Positions 1 through 9,998 are shown, counted from the stretch's first letter. The stretch is 64,000 nt of DNA from Streptococcus ratti FA-1 = DSM 20564 (GCF_000286075.1 NZ_AJTZ01000005.1:744001-808000); one strand, 5' to 3'. Numbers and translations: made by a program. Notes: a model not told the origin generated them from the letters alone.

Positions 1-549
1 TAAATTATGGGGTGGAATATCAGTCGCATAACCTGCTGAAATGCCTGTCGCTCCATTGACGAGGAGATTGGGAAAAGCTGCCGGCAGTACAGTCGGTTCT
101 TTCTCGGTATCATCAAAGTTCCATGCCCAAGGAACGGTGTTTTTGTCAATATCCTGAAGCAGATAGCCTGCAATTTCAGACAGACGGGCTTCGGTATAAC
201 GCATGGCAGCTGGCGGGTCGCCGTCCATAGAACCGTTGTTCCCGTGCATTTCAATCAAAGTTTCACGGTTTTTCCAGTCCTGACTCATCCGTACCATGGC
301 ATCATAAATCGAACTGTCGCCATGCGGGTGAAAATTACCCATGACATTACCGACAGATTTAGCAGACTTACGAAAGCCTTTGTCATGCGTATTGCCATCC
401 TTATTCATGGAATAAAGAATGCGGCGCTGAACAGGCTTCAGCCCATCACGAATATCAGGCAGCGCCCGTTCCTGAATGATGTATTTGGAGTAGCGACCAA
501 AACGCTCTCCCATGATGTCCTCAAGGGACATGTTTTGAATATTAGACAT
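1..549 (-). CDS. parC: DNA topoisomerase IV subunit A, N-terminal part (runs off the left edge)
   Basis: ParC pairs with ParE to form topoisomerase IV, which decatenates daughter chromosomes. Translating the complement from an ATG at 549 gives 183 codons, open to the window edge. The sequence begins [20 protein letters not shown] and contains the breakage-reunion N-terminus with RRILYSM and the loop [13 protein letters not shown] at residues 74-86. Ser79 and Asp83, the usual fluoroquinolone-resistance positions in streptococci, are the sensitive-type residues. The gene lies directly downstream of parE on the same strand with about 240 bases between, so the two are probably co-transcribed. The C-terminal part and the stop are outside the window. 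Confidence 0.97.
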   Translation of the reverse strand, partial: MSNIQNMSLEDIMGERFGRYSKYIIQERALPDIRDGLKPVQRRILYSMNKDGNTHDKGFRKSAKSVGNVMGNFHPHGDSSIYDAMVRMSQDWKNRETLIEMHGNNGSMDGDPPAAMRYTEARLSEIAGYLLQDIDKNTVPWAWNFDDTEKEPTVLPAAFPNLLVNGATGISAGYATDIPPHNL

Positions 550-591
550 AATCGTTGTCCTTACAAAATTTTTCGTTTTTCTTTTTAATAG

Positions 592-784
592 TTGCTTTGG
601 GTGATGCGGACACCAGCAAACCTACGGTTTCATGGCTAAAAATGGAGCCAAAGTCTCTATTTTCCCTCCTACGACGCTCGAAAACGAAATCAATAATATT
701 TCGTTTTCGAGCTAGTGAGTGAGTTAGCTTGTTCGCCCTAGCGGCAAGCATCTTTTCATTGACGCTAAATCGTCTAATGAAAAG
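592..784. repeat. Hairpin-rich parE-parC intergenic element
   Basis: The gap between parE and parC holds two strong inverted repeats. One has perfect 15-bp arms (GCTCGAAAACGAAAT at 676-690 and its complement at 698-712) with a 7-base loop. The other has 9-bp arms CTTTTCATT (752-760) and AATGAAAAG (776-784), with ACG/CGT inside. The left part contains the 12-mer GGTGATGCGGAC and a GAGCC-AAG-CTC segment, both shared with the repeats at 20994-21131 and 27188-27324. This makes it a possible diverged relative of that family. Neither hairpin is followed by a T run on the minus strand, so simple termination is unlikely. Confidence 0.6.
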
Positions 785-791
785 TACTCAA

Positions 792-2741
792 TCAAAACAC
801 CGTCTGTTCTTCCAAGGTAAACTTAACATTATCCTCAATCCACTTACGGCGGGGTTCGACCTTGTCGCCCATGAGAACGGAGACGCGGCGTTCGGCACGC
901 GCCAAATCTTCAATGGTAACACGAATAAGGGTGCGGCTGTCAGGATTCATGGTGGTTTCCCAGAGCTGGTCGGCATTCATTTCACCCAAACCTTTGTAGC
1001 GCTGAAGGACAGCACCCTTGCCGAATTTCCTGCGCAGGTCTTCAAGCTCTTGATCGGTCCATGCGTATTCAACTACTTCTTTAGCTCCCCTGCCTTTAGA
1101 CATCTTGTAGAGCGGTGGCAGAGCAATATAGACATGGCCTGCTTCAACCAAAGGTCGCATATAGCGGTAAAAGAAGGTTAAAAGTAAGGTCTGGATATGG
1201 GCACCGTCCGTATCAGCATCGGTCATAATAATGATTTTATCATAATTGGAATCGTCAACTTTAAAATCAGCCCCGACGCCGGCACCAATGGTATAAATCA
1301 TGGTATTGATTTCTTCATTTTTAATAATATCTGCCATCTTAGCTTTGGCGGTATTGAGCACTTTCCCGCGCAAAGGCAAAATAGCCTGAAACTTCCGGTC
1401 CCGTCCTTGTTTGGCTGAGCCGCCGGCAGAGTCTCCTTCGACCAGATACAGTTCATTTTTCTTGGGATTCTTGGACTGAGCAGGCGTTAGTTTCCCTGAC
1501 AGCAGCCCCTTATCTTTTTTATTTTTCTTGCCATTGCGGCTCTCATCTCTGGCTTTACGGGCAGCTTCTCTGGCATCTCTGGCTTTAATGGCCTTACGGA
1601 CAAGATTGGAAGCCAGCTCGCCATTTTCCATGAGAAAGAAGGTTAGCTTATCAGACACCAAACTGTCAACAATAGGACGAGCCAAAGGACTGCCCAATTT
1701 ATCCTTGGTCTGTCCTTCAAACTGCAGATGCTCCTCCGGAACCAAAATGGACAGGACTGCAGACAGGCCTTCACGATAATCCGAACCTTCTAAATTTTTA
1801 TCTTTTTCTTTCAGCAGACCGGTCTTTCTGGCGTAATCATTCATAGCCTTGGTAATGGCAGATTTCAAGCCCGTTTCATGGGTTCCTCCGTCCTTGGTCC
1901 GAACGTTATTGACAAAAGAAAGGATATTATCTGAAAACCCATCATTGTACTGCAGAGCAACTTCTACCTGAAAATCGGACTCTTCGCCTTCAAAGTAAAT
2001 AACCGGTGTCAGTGTTTCCTTGTCTTCATTGAGATACTCAACAAAGTCCTGAACACCGTTTTCATAATGAAACTCCGCATGCAGGGCTTCTTCCGGCCGC
2101 TCATCGGTCAATGTCAGCGTCACATTTTTGAGCAGGAAAGCCGACTCATTAAGACGCTCGGCAATCGTATTATAAACAAAATTGGTCGTTGAAAAGATAC
2201 TTGCATCCGGCATAAAAGTGACTTTGGTGCCGCTTTTAGATTTTGGCGCTGTTCCAATCTTCTTCAAGGTTGTTGCCGGCTTGCCGCCGTTTTCAAAACG
2301 CTGCTTATAGACAGTGCCGTCTCTGGTAATTTCAACTTCTAACCAGCTGGATAAGGCATTAACAACCGATGAGCCGACACCGTGCAGACCGCCGGATGTC
2401 TTGTAGCCGCCCTGACCAAATTTACCGCCCGCATGCAGCACGGTAAAAATGACTTCAACGGTAGGAATCCCCATGGCATGCATTCCTGTCGGCATCCCGC
2501 GGCCGCTGTCAGCAACTGACAGGGAACCATCTTTATTAATAGTCACATCAATACGCTCACCAAACCCTGACAGGGCTTCATCGACTGCATTGTCAACAAT
2601 TTCCCATACCAAGTGGTGTAAGCCCGTGCCGTCAGTTGAGCCGATGTACATTCCCGGCCGCTTACGGACAGCATCTAACCCTTCTAATACCTGAATGGCA
2701 TCATCATTGTAATTAGTAATTGTAATTTCTTTTTTAGCCAA
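792..2741 (-). CDS. parE: DNA topoisomerase IV subunit B
   Basis: This is the ATPase subunit of topoisomerase IV, 649 residues, a normal length for ParE. In order it has the GHKL ATPase domain (EIVDNAVDEALSG, then ADSGRGMPTG), the transducer domain, the TOPRIM domain (YLVEGDSAGGSAKQGRDR and IMTDADTDGAHI) and the C-terminal YKGLGEMNADQLWETTM block. The EGDSAGG region is the sensitive type. The start codon is TTG at 2741-2739, six bases after a GGAGG ribosome site; no ATG fits better. It is divergent from plsY and upstream of parC. The family assignment is secure. Confidence 0.98.
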   Translation of the reverse strand: MAKKEITITNYNDDAIQVLEGLDAVRKRPGMYIGSTDGTGLHHLVWEIVDNAVDEALSGFGERIDVTINKDGSLSVADSGRGMPTGMHAMGIPTVEVIFTVLHAGGKFGQGGYKTSGGLHGVGSSVVNALSSWLEVEITRDGTVYKQRFENGGKPATTLKKIGTAPKSKSGTKVTFMPDASIFSTTNFVYNTIAERLNESAFLLKNVTLTLTDERPEEALHAEFHYENGVQDFVEYLNEDKETLTPVIYFEGEESDFQVEVALQYNDGFSDNILSFVNNVRTKDGGTHETGLKSAITKAMNDYARKTGLLKEKDKNLEGSDYREGLSAVLSILVPEEHLQFEGQTKDKLGSPLARPIVDSLVSDKLTFFLMENGELASNLVRKAIKARDAREAARKARDESRNGKKNKKDKGLLSGKLTPAQSKNPKKNELYLVEGDSAGGSAKQGRDRKFQAILPLRGKVLNTAKAKMADIIKNEEINTMIYTIGAGVGADFKVDDSNYDKIIIMTDADTDGAHIQTLLLTFFYRYMRPLVEAGHVYIALPPLYKMSKGRGAKEVVEYAWTDQELEDLRRKFGKGAVLQRYKGLGEMNADQLWETTMNPDSRTLIRVTIEDLARAERRVSVLMGDKVEPRRKWIEDNVKFTLEEQTVF

Positions 2742-2838
2742 AACTGACCTCCGATTATTTCATCTTTTTTATCTTACAAGTTTTTTGGAAATTTTGCAAA
2801 GTTATTTTTGAAAATCAAGAGATTTTCCCAAAATGATT

Positions 2839-2847
2839 TGATATAAT
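2839..2847 (+). promoter_or_regulatory. Extended -10 promoter of plsY, probably leaderless transcript
   Basis: TGATATAAT is an extended -10 element. Its last base lies six bases before the plsY ATG, so the expected transcription start coincides with the start codon. No Shine-Dalgarno sequence is present and no good -35 box is seen. Confidence 0.65.
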
Positions 2848-2853
2848 GTTTTT

Positions 2854-3498
2854 ATGAAAGTCATTATGTTTTTAATTATTGCCTACTTACTGGGTTCTAT
2901 CCCTACCGGACTATGGATTGGCAAGTATTTTTACGGAAAAAATCTAAGAGACTACGGCAGCGGCAACATGGGGACAACCAACACATTTCGTGTTCTTGGT
3001 CCCAAAGCGGGTTCTGTAACCTTTATCATTGATATGCTAAAAGGAACTTTGGCTACGGTACTGCCAATGATTTTTGGAGTCAGCGGTGTAACTCCGCTGC
3101 TCTTTGGCTTTTTTGCCATCTTGGGACATACTTTTCCCATCTTTGCCGGATTTAAAGGCGGCAAGGCCGTCGCAACCAGTGCAGGAATTCTGCTTGGCTT
3201 AGCACCGCTGTTCCTTCTTTATCTCTTAATTATTTTTACAGTTGTTCTCTATTTATCCAGCATGATTTCTCTGGCCAGTGTTACAGCTGCTGCTGCTGCT
3301 ATCATCAGCGCTTTAATTTTTCCGGCCTTTCATTTTCTCATACCATTTTATGACTGGCTCTTCACCGGAATTATTATTCTGATTGCAGGAATTATCATTG
3401 TCCGCCACAAGGATAATATGATCCGTATCAAAGAAAAAAATGAAAATTTAGTCCCTTGGGGGTTAAATCTGACCCATCAAAAAAAGAAGGCTGAGTAA
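2854..3498 (+). CDS. plsY: Acyl-phosphate:glycerol-3-phosphate acyltransferase PlsY
   Basis: PlsY transfers an acyl group from acyl-phosphate to glycerol-3-phosphate, the first membrane step of phospholipid synthesis. The 214-residue protein has the family signatures [15 protein letters not shown] (residues 9-23), [17 protein letters not shown] and the [21 protein letters not shown] motif region, with about five hydrophobic segments. The ATG at 2854 follows a -10 box directly with no ribosome site, so the message is probably leaderless. A second ATG four codons later also lacks a ribosome site. The terminator hairpin overlaps the gene's 3' end. Confidence 0.96.
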   Translation: MKVIMFLIIAYLLGSIPTGLWIGKYFYGKNLRDYGSGNMGTTNTFRVLGPKAGSVTFIIDMLKGTLATVLPMIFGVSGVTPLLFGFFAILGHTFPIFAGFKGGKAVATSAGILLGLAPLFLLYLLIIFTVVLYLSSMISLASVTAAAAAIISALIFPAFHFLIPFYDWLFTGIIILIAGIIIVRHKDNMIRIKEKNENLVPWGLNLTHQKKKAE

Positions 3499-3510
3499 CC
3501 TTCTTTTTTT
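3479..3510 (+). terminator. Rho-independent terminator of plsY
   Basis: AAAAGAAGG and CCTTCTTTT form a 9-bp stem followed by a T run. The plsY stop codon TAA (3496-3498) lies in the loop, so the hairpin is inside the end of the gene. Confidence 0.85.
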
Positions 3511-3528
3511 ATTTGGTAAAATACGCTA

Positions 3529-3632
3529 ATACTCAGTAAAAATCAAAACCAGACTAGGCGACACAGATGCAGACAGAACTGCCTTCATCAAATCAAGGCA
3601 ACAAGGTCTGAGTTTGATTTTCAAAGAGTATA
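3529..3632. repeat. BOX-like miniature repeat, copy A
   Basis: A 104-base segment with imperfect inverted ends: ATACTCAGTAAAAATCAAA on the left and TTTGATTTTCAAAGAGTAT on the right. It contains CAGACTAGGCGAC and CTTCATCAAATCAAG. A near-identical copy lies at 8724-8827. The ends resemble those of pneumococcal BOX-type elements, which I recognise from memory only. Confidence 0.8.
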
Positions 3633-3679
3633 AACAGCAAAATATCCCAGACGATTCAGGCAGACTACCATAAGATGGC

Positions 3680-5950
3680 CTATTTCCTATAAGTCTTACG
3701 GCCAATACCGTACAGGCCATATCCCATTAAAGAAATACCTGCTAAAAGAGCAAAGGCTGATTCTTGACCATTAGTCTGCGGCAGACGCTTGCTGAGCCGA
3801 TAAGAGCCATTCTGATAAGAATAGGCAGGATGAGAAAGGGCCGCTTTTTGGCTTCTTTGGTAGCGGACAGCAAGTTTTACAGGTTCACTGGTGCGTAAAA
3901 GAGCCATCGGAACAGTATGATTTTCCTTTTCCGGTAAATTAGAATGCGACTGCTCAGCTGCTTGATTTGGATAACTCTTTGGATCTTTAAAAGAGGTTCC
4001 TGCAAGGGCTTCGGCTAAGTCTGTGAAACCATCACCATCACTGTCTTTCACCGAAGATAGTGAAATAAGCCTAGAATTAGGATTAATGACAGCGTATTGC
4101 GTCAAATCAGCCTTAGCCAAATAATCTGCAAAAACAGTATCCATAGACGGTCCTTCTTCGCGGCTGCCGCCCAGCATGGTATAACCATCTCCACCTGCTG
4201 CTAGGAAATCATTGGTTACCAGATAGTAAGTTGCTGCTGTGTCCAAAGGTTTATAAGTCTTTGATTCTGGATCTAAGATATCAATATGAAGGATGCGTTT
4301 TTCTGGTTTCAGATTAGTATCATAATACACTTTAGCTCCCGCGACCTGTAAAAAGCCGCCGCTTGGTTCCATCAATGGCTGAGCGTTTTCATCAAGAACT
4401 GGATTCCCTTGACTGTCCACTTGTAAAATGGATCCTAAAGATTTAAGGAACATGTCTTTAATGCTCTGCCCTTTTACGGCAATCTGCGAAACGGTGTTGC
4501 CAAAAGGCAGAACAGCAATAATATCCCCTTTTGTAACCGGCTTATTCCTAGCAATTGTCTCCCGCAGACCGCCGCCATTAGTCACGGCCAAATGAGATTT
4601 GTGGGAAAAACCTGTCTGTCCATAATCCAATAAAGCATCTGCGACAGCATTGCCAAGATTAGTCTCCCGGACACGTACATTTGTCCGTTCACCGTTGAGT
4701 TCAACAGGGCTGTTAGGAATGACGACAGTCGCGCTGTCAGCCTTGTAAGCAGCATCAATCTTGTCTACCATGGCCTGAACGGTCGGATCAGGCTGAACTG
4801 AACTTATATCCTCAGCACTTAATAGGGCATTGCTCAGCACTTCTTTTGAATTCAATTTGATAAGGCCGACATTATTTAAGTAGCTGCCAGTCTGATTATA
4901 GATGACATTGCCATAAACGGCTGTTTTAGCTGTATGAGAGTGCCCGTCAAGAACGATAACATTTTTTCCAGCCAACAAACTATTCTTAGCCAAAGCCTGA
5001 GCCAGACTGTCTCCGCGCCATTCTGATTTTGTTGTTGTATCAACTCCCAGATGAGCTAGGATAATATAATTCTGATAGGATTTTCCTTCTGCTCTGGCCT
5101 GTGCTTCAGTCTGAGCAATAACATTGTTAACCTCGGTAATGGGATCAGTAAAAGTCACACCGACAACATTGCGTGGATGAGTTTTAGTCGCTGTTTCAGG
5201 TGTTGTAACACCGATAACCACATACTCATCCCCATCAATCTTTTTATTTTTGTCAATAACGGTTGAAGCCTCAAAAAGCCGTACACCATTGACATAAATA
5301 TTAGAGCTGATAATGGGAAAGGTCATCTTCTGACTCAGCGTTTTCAGCTGATTCAAGCCAAAATCAAACTCATGGTTGCCAACCGTCATGGCATCATAAC
5401 CGGCAGCATTCATAAGGGCAACCGCGTCTGTTCCCTGACTGTTATTGGTAATGGGCAGTCCTTGAGTCGCATCTCCCGAATCTAACAGCAAGGTAGTACC
5501 TTGCTGCCGAGAATCATTGGCAAGACCTGCTAATTTGGGCATACCGATAACACCGCTGCCGCTGTCTTCAAGAAAGCGCCCATGAATATCATTAGTGTGC
5601 AAAATCGTTACCGACGCATCATCCCTAGAATCAGAAGCCGGAGCTGCAATCCTTGCTGGTTCTGAAGAAGATGTAAGTTCTTCTGCTGGCTGAGCTGCTT
5701 CTTCTGAAACACTTGATACTGAAGTTTGCGGCTGACTGGCAGTGTCTGGCTCTGCTAGTTCAGACACTGCCGTTGTAACAGCATTTGACTGGACGCTTTC
5801 GTCTGGTATCTGTTCTGTCTGGGCACTGACAGCCGGAACCTGTTCACTGTCAGTGTTAACTGCCACAGATGTCTCATCTGCATAAGCATGCATAGACAAA
5901 AGAGCAGTTGATAAAAACAAAGTTGGTACAAGTAAAGCTTTTCTTTTCAT
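3680..5950 (-). CDS. Cell-wall-anchored 5'-nucleotidase
   Basis: A 756-residue secreted enzyme of the UshA/5'-nucleotidase family, which hydrolyses extracellular nucleotides to nucleosides such as adenosine. A signal peptide (about residues 1-24, ending AYADE) is followed by a low-complexity Ser/Thr/Glu region. The metallophosphatase domain follows (TILHTNDIHGR, GNHEFDFG, LDGHSHT), then the nucleotide-binding C-terminal domain (NGGGLRETIA, LPFGNTV). Near the end are a calcium-type DSDGDGFTDLAEAL motif and a sorting signal LPQTN, a hydrophobic stretch and a basic tail, consistent with sortase anchoring. The ATG at 5950 follows a GGAGGG site. Related streptococcal ectonucleotidases generate adenosine and help immune evasion; that role here is inferred. 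It is adjacent to pyrC but separated by about 130 bases. Confidence 0.92.
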   Translation of the reverse strand: MKRKALLVPTLFLSTALLSMHAYADETSVAVNTDSEQVPAVSAQTEQIPDESVQSNAVTTAVSELAEPDTASQPQTSVSSVSEEAAQPAEELTSSSEPARIAAPASDSRDDASVTILHTNDIHGRFLEDSGSGVIGMPKLAGLANDSRQQGTTLLLDSGDATQGLPITNNSQGTDAVALMNAAGYDAMTVGNHEFDFGLNQLKTLSQKMTFPIISSNIYVNGVRLFEASTVIDKNKKIDGDEYVVIGVTTPETATKTHPRNVVGVTFTDPITEVNNVIAQTEAQARAEGKSYQNYIILAHLGVDTTTKSEWRGDSLAQALAKNSLLAGKNVIVLDGHSHTAKTAVYGNVIYNQTGSYLNNVGLIKLNSKEVLSNALLSAEDISSVQPDPTVQAMVDKIDAAYKADSATVVIPNSPVELNGERTNVRVRETNLGNAVADALLDYGQTGFSHKSHLAVTNGGGLRETIARNKPVTKGDIIAVLPFGNTVSQIAVKGQSIKDMFLKSLGSILQVDSQGNPVLDENAQPLMEPSGGFLQVAGAKVYYDTNLKPEKRILHIDILDPESKTYKPLDTAATYYLVTNDFLAAGGDGYTMLGGSREEGPSMDTVFADYLAKADLTQYAVINPNSRLISLSSVKDSDGDGFTDLAEALAGTSFKDPKSYPNQAAEQSHSNLPEKENHTVPMALLRTSEPVKLAVRYQRSQKAALSHPAYSYQNGSYRLSKRLPQTNGQESAFALLAGISLMGYGLYGIGRKTYRK

Positions 5951-6080
5951 ACAATCCCTCCGGTTAAGTTATAGCATAGTAATCTTTCTTTTCTAAATTT
6001 TTAGAAAGGCCTGAAAATTTATCCTATCATCCATCTGTACAGTCAAAATGGGGCGGACTTTACTGTCCTAATCCTATTTT

Positions 6081-7349
6081 TCAGGCTTGATAAACAATTT
6101 GACCGCCGCAGATTGTATATTTGACTTGTCCTTTTAATGTTTCCCCAATAAAAGGCGAATTGGCAGCCTTAGACGCAAAATTTTCCGAAATCAAGCGCTC
6201 TTCTTTATCAGCAAAGATGACAAGATCTGCCGGTCCGCCTTCAGCTAAATAGCCTGCATCAAAATCATAAAGCTGTGCTGGATTGATGGTCATCTTAGCT
6301 AAAAAGTCCATCAAACTAAGATGCCCTGCCTCTACCAAATAAGTCAATCCCAATGAGAGAGATGTTTCCAAACCTGTCATTCCTGATGGTGCCTTGGTAA
6401 CATCTGCTGTATTTTTTTCATCCGCATGATGGGGAGCATGATCTGTTGCAATGACAGAAATAACACCTGATTTGAGCCCTTCAATAACCGCAAGACGGTC
6501 TGATTCTAAACGAAGCGGCGGATTCATCTTAGCATTAGCTCCTTTTTCTAACAAAAGATTTTCAGTCTTGGAGAAATGCTGCGGTGCCGCTTCTGCTGTT
6601 ACCTGAGCACCCAGTTTTTGTGCAAATTCAACCACTTTGACAGACTCCGCTTTGGACAGATGCTGAATATGAATATGAGCCTGTCTGTCATAAGCAATCA
6701 TGACATCACGCGCAATCATGCTGTACTCAGCCACACCTGTTGCTCCGCAGATTTTAAAATGCTCCTTGGCAATCTTTTCGTTAAAGCCTAAAATACCGTT
6801 TAATTCTGGATCTTCTTCATGAAGACTGATAAAGGTATCATTTTTCTTAGCCAAATCCAGAGCTTCCTTAACAACCTTAGAGCTTGTCAAAGGAATCCCG
6901 TCATCTGAAAAACCAACGGCTCCTGCTTTTAGAAGTGCTTCAAAGTCAGTCAAATGCTGACCATCAAAATTTTTAGTAATGGTCGCTACAGACTTAATGT
7001 TAATCTTTTCTTTAACAGCACTTTCCAAAACTTCTGTCAAGGTCTCAACATCAGAAATCGTTGGTGTTGTATTAGCCATCATGACAACTGTCGTTACCCC
7101 GCCAGCTGCTGCTGCCAAAGCTCCCGTATGAATATCTTCTTTATGGGTCTGGCCGGGTTCCCGAAAATGGACGTGGACATCAACTAAGCCGGGAGCTACA
7201 ACAAGCCCTTTGGCATCAATAACCTGAGCGTCTGCAGCTTCAATATTTTCTGCAATCTTGACGACTTTTTTGCCATCAAGCAAGACATCCGCTAGCTGAT
7301 CAAGACCAGACTTAGGATCAAGAACACGACCGTTTTTAATTAATAACAT
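6081..7349 (-). CDS. pyrC: Dihydroorotase
   Basis: PyrC closes carbamoyl-aspartate to dihydroorotate in de novo pyrimidine synthesis. The 422-residue protein is a class I type dihydroorotase, with [17 protein letters not shown] (metal-binding HxH), the [14 protein letters not shown] segment and the [12 protein letters not shown] motif. The start is ATG at 7349 after AAGGAGAT. The gene follows ung by about 10 bases and probably shares its transcript. It is separate from the pyrKDFE operon further right. Confidence 0.97.
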   Translation of the reverse strand: MLLIKNGRVLDPKSGLDQLADVLLDGKKVVKIAENIEAADAQVIDAKGLVVAPGLVDVHVHFREPGQTHKEDIHTGALAAAAGGVTTVVMMANTTPTISDVETLTEVLESAVKEKINIKSVATITKNFDGQHLTDFEALLKAGAVGFSDDGIPLTSSKVVKEALDLAKKNDTFISLHEEDPELNGILGFNEKIAKEHFKICGATGVAEYSMIARDVMIAYDRQAHIHIQHLSKAESVKVVEFAQKLGAQVTAEAAPQHFSKTENLLLEKGANAKMNPPLRLESDRLAVIEGLKSGVISVIATDHAPHHADEKNTADVTKAPSGMTGLETSLSLGLTYLVEAGHLSLMDFLAKMTINPAQLYDFDAGYLAEGGPADLVIFADKEERLISENFASKAANSPFIGETLKGQVKYTICGGQIVYQA

Positions 7350-7358
7350 AATATCTCC

Positions 7359-8012
7359 TTACTTAAGCCAATCAATAGGTTCCAAACCTTGACTGATTAA
7401 AAAATCATTCGTCCGCGAAAAAGGTTTACTGCCAAAAAATCCTCGATGAGCAGACAAAGGGCTAGGATGCGGCGACTCAATAATATGATGAATAGAGTTA
7501 GTAATAAGTGCCTTCTTCTTACGGGCAAAACCGCCCCAAAGGATAAAGACAACAGGTGTCTCTTTCTGGTTAACAACCTTAATGACAGCATCTGTAAAAG
7601 GCTCCCAGATTCCGTTCGCATGGGCATTAGCCTGATGTTCAGGAACTGTCAAACTAGCATTGAGCAAAAGCACACCTTGCTTGGCCCAAGAGGTCAAATC
7701 ATGACTTGGTTTTTGTCCTATATCATCTGCTAATTCCTTTAAAATATTTTGGAGAGACGGCGGAGCAGGGACTTGATCGGGTACAGAAAAAGATAATCCC
7801 TGCGCCTGATTGGGTCCATGATAAGGATCCTGACCAATAATGACAACCTTGACCTTATCCAAAGGCGTGGTCTGAATGGCATTAAAGACCTTGTTTCTAG
7901 GCGGGTAAATAACACCTTGCGCATAAACTTCATTCATAAAATGATTAATCTGAGCAAAGTAACCTTCCGGCAGTTCTCTCTTAATCAAATCATGCCAAGC
8001 GGAATGTTCCAT
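7359..8012 (-). CDS. ung: Uracil-DNA glycosylase (family 1)
   Basis: Ung removes uracil from DNA in base-excision repair. Both catalytic motifs are present: [18 protein letters not shown], with the Asp that activates water, and [14 protein letters not shown] chose the ATG at 8012 (217 residues, [10 protein letters not shown]) because AAGGAGA lies just upstream. An upstream in-frame start at 8045 would overlap the preceding permease gene. It forms an ung-pyrC pair on the minus strand. Confidence 0.96.
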   Translation of the reverse strand: MEHSAWHDLIKRELPEGYFAQINHFMNEVYAQGVIYPPRNKVFNAIQTTPLDKVKVVIIGQDPYHGPNQAQGLSFSVPDQVPAPPSLQNILKELADDIGQKPSHDLTSWAKQGVLLLNASLTVPEHQANAHANGIWEPFTDAVIKVVNQKETPVVFILWGGFARKKKALITNSIHHIIESPHPSPLSAHRGFFGSKPFSRTNDFLISQGLEPIDWLK

Positions 8013-8034
8013 ACATTTCTCCTTACTAAGTTCA

Positions 8035-8688
8035 TCAATAAACACTGAGTTTTGCCTCTAAATGATTTTGAAAGATTTCAAATAAAAAGCAAAGCAGCCA
8101 ATAAATAAAAGCAATCAGAATATACATAGACATGTAGTCATACTCACGGCCGCCGATAATTTTTGCATTTTGGAAGATATCCGGCACTGTAATCATAGCC
8201 GCTAAAGAAGAGCTCTTAAGCATATCCAGCATAACATTTCCCAAAGGCGGAATGGCAATCCGAAAGGCTTGCGGTAAAATAATACTTTTTAAAATAGATT
8301 TGGCAGGCAGGCCAAGAGACCTAGCTGCTTCCCATTGCCCCTTATCTACTGCTGATATGGAAGAGCGAAAGATTTCGGCTATATAGGCAGCGCTGACTGT
8401 GCTAAAACCAATATAAGCACAGAGTAAGGCAGGCAGCTGCACCTCAAAATAAGGCAGACCAAAATAAAGGACAAATAAAACAACAAGCATAGGAACGCCG
8501 CGCATAATAGAAATATATATCCGCGCAAAAGATCTGAACCAAGAATTCTTAGACATCCTCAGGAAAGAAATAATGATTCCCAAAAGACAGCCTGTCAGAA
8601 AGCTAAGTACCGAGATACCTAAGGTATATGGAATCCCCGTCAAAACAAAAAATAAACTTTTGACGATTAACTGAAAATTAATAAACAT
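8035..8688 (-). CDS. Polar amino-acid ABC transporter permease
   Basis: A 217-residue membrane permease of the HisM/GlnP type. Several hydrophobic helices surround the EAA loop ([28 protein letters not shown]) that contacts the ATPase; the family segment [19 protein letters not shown] is also clear. The ATG at 8688 follows AAGGAAAC. The likely partner substrate-binding lipoprotein lies upstream (9147-9998) but is separated by about 460 bases filled with two repeat elements. No ATPase gene is present in the window, so it must be supplied from elsewhere. Confidence 0.92.
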   Translation of the reverse strand: MFINFQLIVKSLFFVLTGIPYTLGISVLSFLTGCLLGIIISFLRMSKNSWFRSFARIYISIMRGVPMLVVLFVLYFGLPYFEVQLPALLCAYIGFSTVSAAYIAEIFRSSISAVDKGQWEAARSLGLPAKSILKSIILPQAFRIAIPPLGNVMLDMLKSSSLAAMITVPDIFQNAKIIGGREYDYMSMYILIAFIYWLLCFLFEIFQNHLEAKLSVY

Positions 8689-8723
8689 GAATTTGGAGTT
8701 TCCTTCTGCCGAAAGCTGTGCTT

Positions 8724-8827
8724 ATACTCAATGAAAATCAAAATCAGACTAGGCGACGCAGACACAAGCAGAACTGTCTTCATCAAATCAAGACAAGAAC
8801 GTCTGAGTTTGATTTTTGAAAAGTATT
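8724..8827. repeat. BOX-like miniature repeat, copy B
   Basis: Same 104-base element as at 3529-3632 and in the same orientation, with termini ATACTCAATGAAAATCAAA and TTTGATTTTTGAAAAGTAT. The inner segment CAGACTAGGCGACGCAGAC is nearly identical to copy A. Confidence 0.8.
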
Positions 8828-8906
8828 AATTGCATTCGTTAACGCTTATTAAACCTATTGTAACAAATTTTCAAACAGCATTCCAGTTAAGAAAAAAAGA
8901 CAAAAT

Positions 8907-9145
8907 AAAAGGAGTGGGACAAAAGAATCCCAACCCCGATTTTTTATAGTCATTATTTCTTGACGCAGCGCTTGGTTGGACAGATCTATTCCTTACTGTA
9001 CAAGTGATAGCTCCAACAGTTTGGGGAACTGTTGGAGGTTATCTAATCCCATGAACGATAGTTCATATCAATCCCTAACCAACTGTACGGAGAGACGATC
9101 AAATCAGATTCTTTGCATTACTGATTTCTGTCCCATTCTCCTTTT
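8907..9145. repeat. GGAGTGGGAC-type intergenic element with nested hairpins
   Basis: About 240 bases bounded by imperfect inverted ends, AAAAGGAGTGGGAC on the left and GTCCCATTCTCCTTTT on the right. Inside are a perfect 10-bp hairpin CTCCAACAGT/ACTGTTGGAG with a 7-base loop and a small TGAAC/GTTCA hairpin. The right end abuts the stop codon of the lipoprotein gene. It has no usable reading frame and looks like a non-coding miniature element. Short GGAGTGGGAC repeats are common between streptococcal genes as I remember them. Confidence 0.65.
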
Positions 9146-9146
9146 C

Positions 9147-9998
9147 TCAGTCAATTTTAGAAATATCAATTTTCTTGTAGTTATTCTGGCGCTTTTTCGT
9201 CACATCTTCTCCTTGGAAGAATTTTTTAGATAGTTTTGAAAGACTTCCGTCCTTGCGCATATCTTTCATAGCCTTATTAATTTTCTTTTGCAATACTTTA
9301 TTTTTCAAGGACAGTGTGAAACTTGTGCTGTAAGGGTTAGCATAAATCCCCTTATTTATTTTGACAGGATATTTATCCTTGACTGCTGCAACGGCCATTT
9401 TCTGCAGATAATAATCATTGATAATCACATCTGTGCGGCCATCAACCAAATCTTTCATGTAAACATCATTGGTTACATTGTCATAGACAACTAATTTTGC
9501 CCCTAATTTTTTAGCAATCTTCATATAATTAGTGCTGGCTGCTCCAGCGGCTTTCTTCCCTTTGATATCTGACCAAGAATGAATGCCTGAGTCATCCTTA
9601 GAACGAACAACCATTGATGTAAAAGAATATTTGTAGGGAGACGTCCTCAAAAATTTGCTGATATTCTTGTTGCCATCCTCTAAAGAGAAATTGGCGATAT
9701 CAACTTGACCGCTCTTGACAGCTGTCAGCATGCCATCGACACCCATTTCAGTAAATTGGATCTTTAATCCTAAACGTTTTCCTATCTCTTTAAGAATCTC
9801 AACATCATAACCAGTCAGTTTATTATTGTCATCGTGATAAGACTGCGGATAAAGCGTTCCTGCAGTAGCCACTTTAAGAGTCCCTCTCTTTTCAATCTTA
9901 TCCCAATTCCTCTGTCCAGAACTTGAAGATTGGGAACAGGCAGCTAGAAAGACAGCTGCCATTAAGAGACCCAAAGCAGTGAAAATTTTCTTTTTCAT
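9147..9998 (-). CDS. Amino-acid ABC transporter substrate-binding lipoprotein
   Basis: A 283-residue SBP_bac_3-type protein that binds an extracellular polar amino acid. The N-terminus has a lipoprotein signal ending in the lipobox FLAACS. The mature part begins with a Ser-rich linker and has GYDVEILKEIGKRLGLKIQF and an internal TDVIINDYYL segment typical of the family. The ATG at 9998 follows AAGGAG. The permease gene downstream is its probable partner despite the repeat-filled gap. Substrate cannot be decided from sequence alone; cystine/glutamine/polar types are all possible. Confidence 0.92.
   Translation of the reverse strand: MKKKIFTALGLLMAAVFLAACSQSSSSGQRNWDKIEKRGTLKVATAGTLYPQSYHDDNNKLTGYDVEILKEIGKRLGLKIQFTEMGVDGMLTAVKSGQVDIANFSLEDGNKNISKFLRTSPYKYSFTSMVVRSKDDSGIHSWSDIKGKKAAGAASTNYMKIAKKLGAKLVVYDNVTNDVYMKDLVDGRTDVIINDYYLQKMAVAAVKDKYPVKINKGIYANPYSTSFTLSLKNKVLQKKINKAMKDMRKDGSLSKLSKKFFQGEDVTKKRQNNYKKIDISKID

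Noticed and set aside
729-1181. Long frame opposite parE
   Set aside because: It lies antisense within parE, has no ribosome site and no recognisable motif; a shadow.
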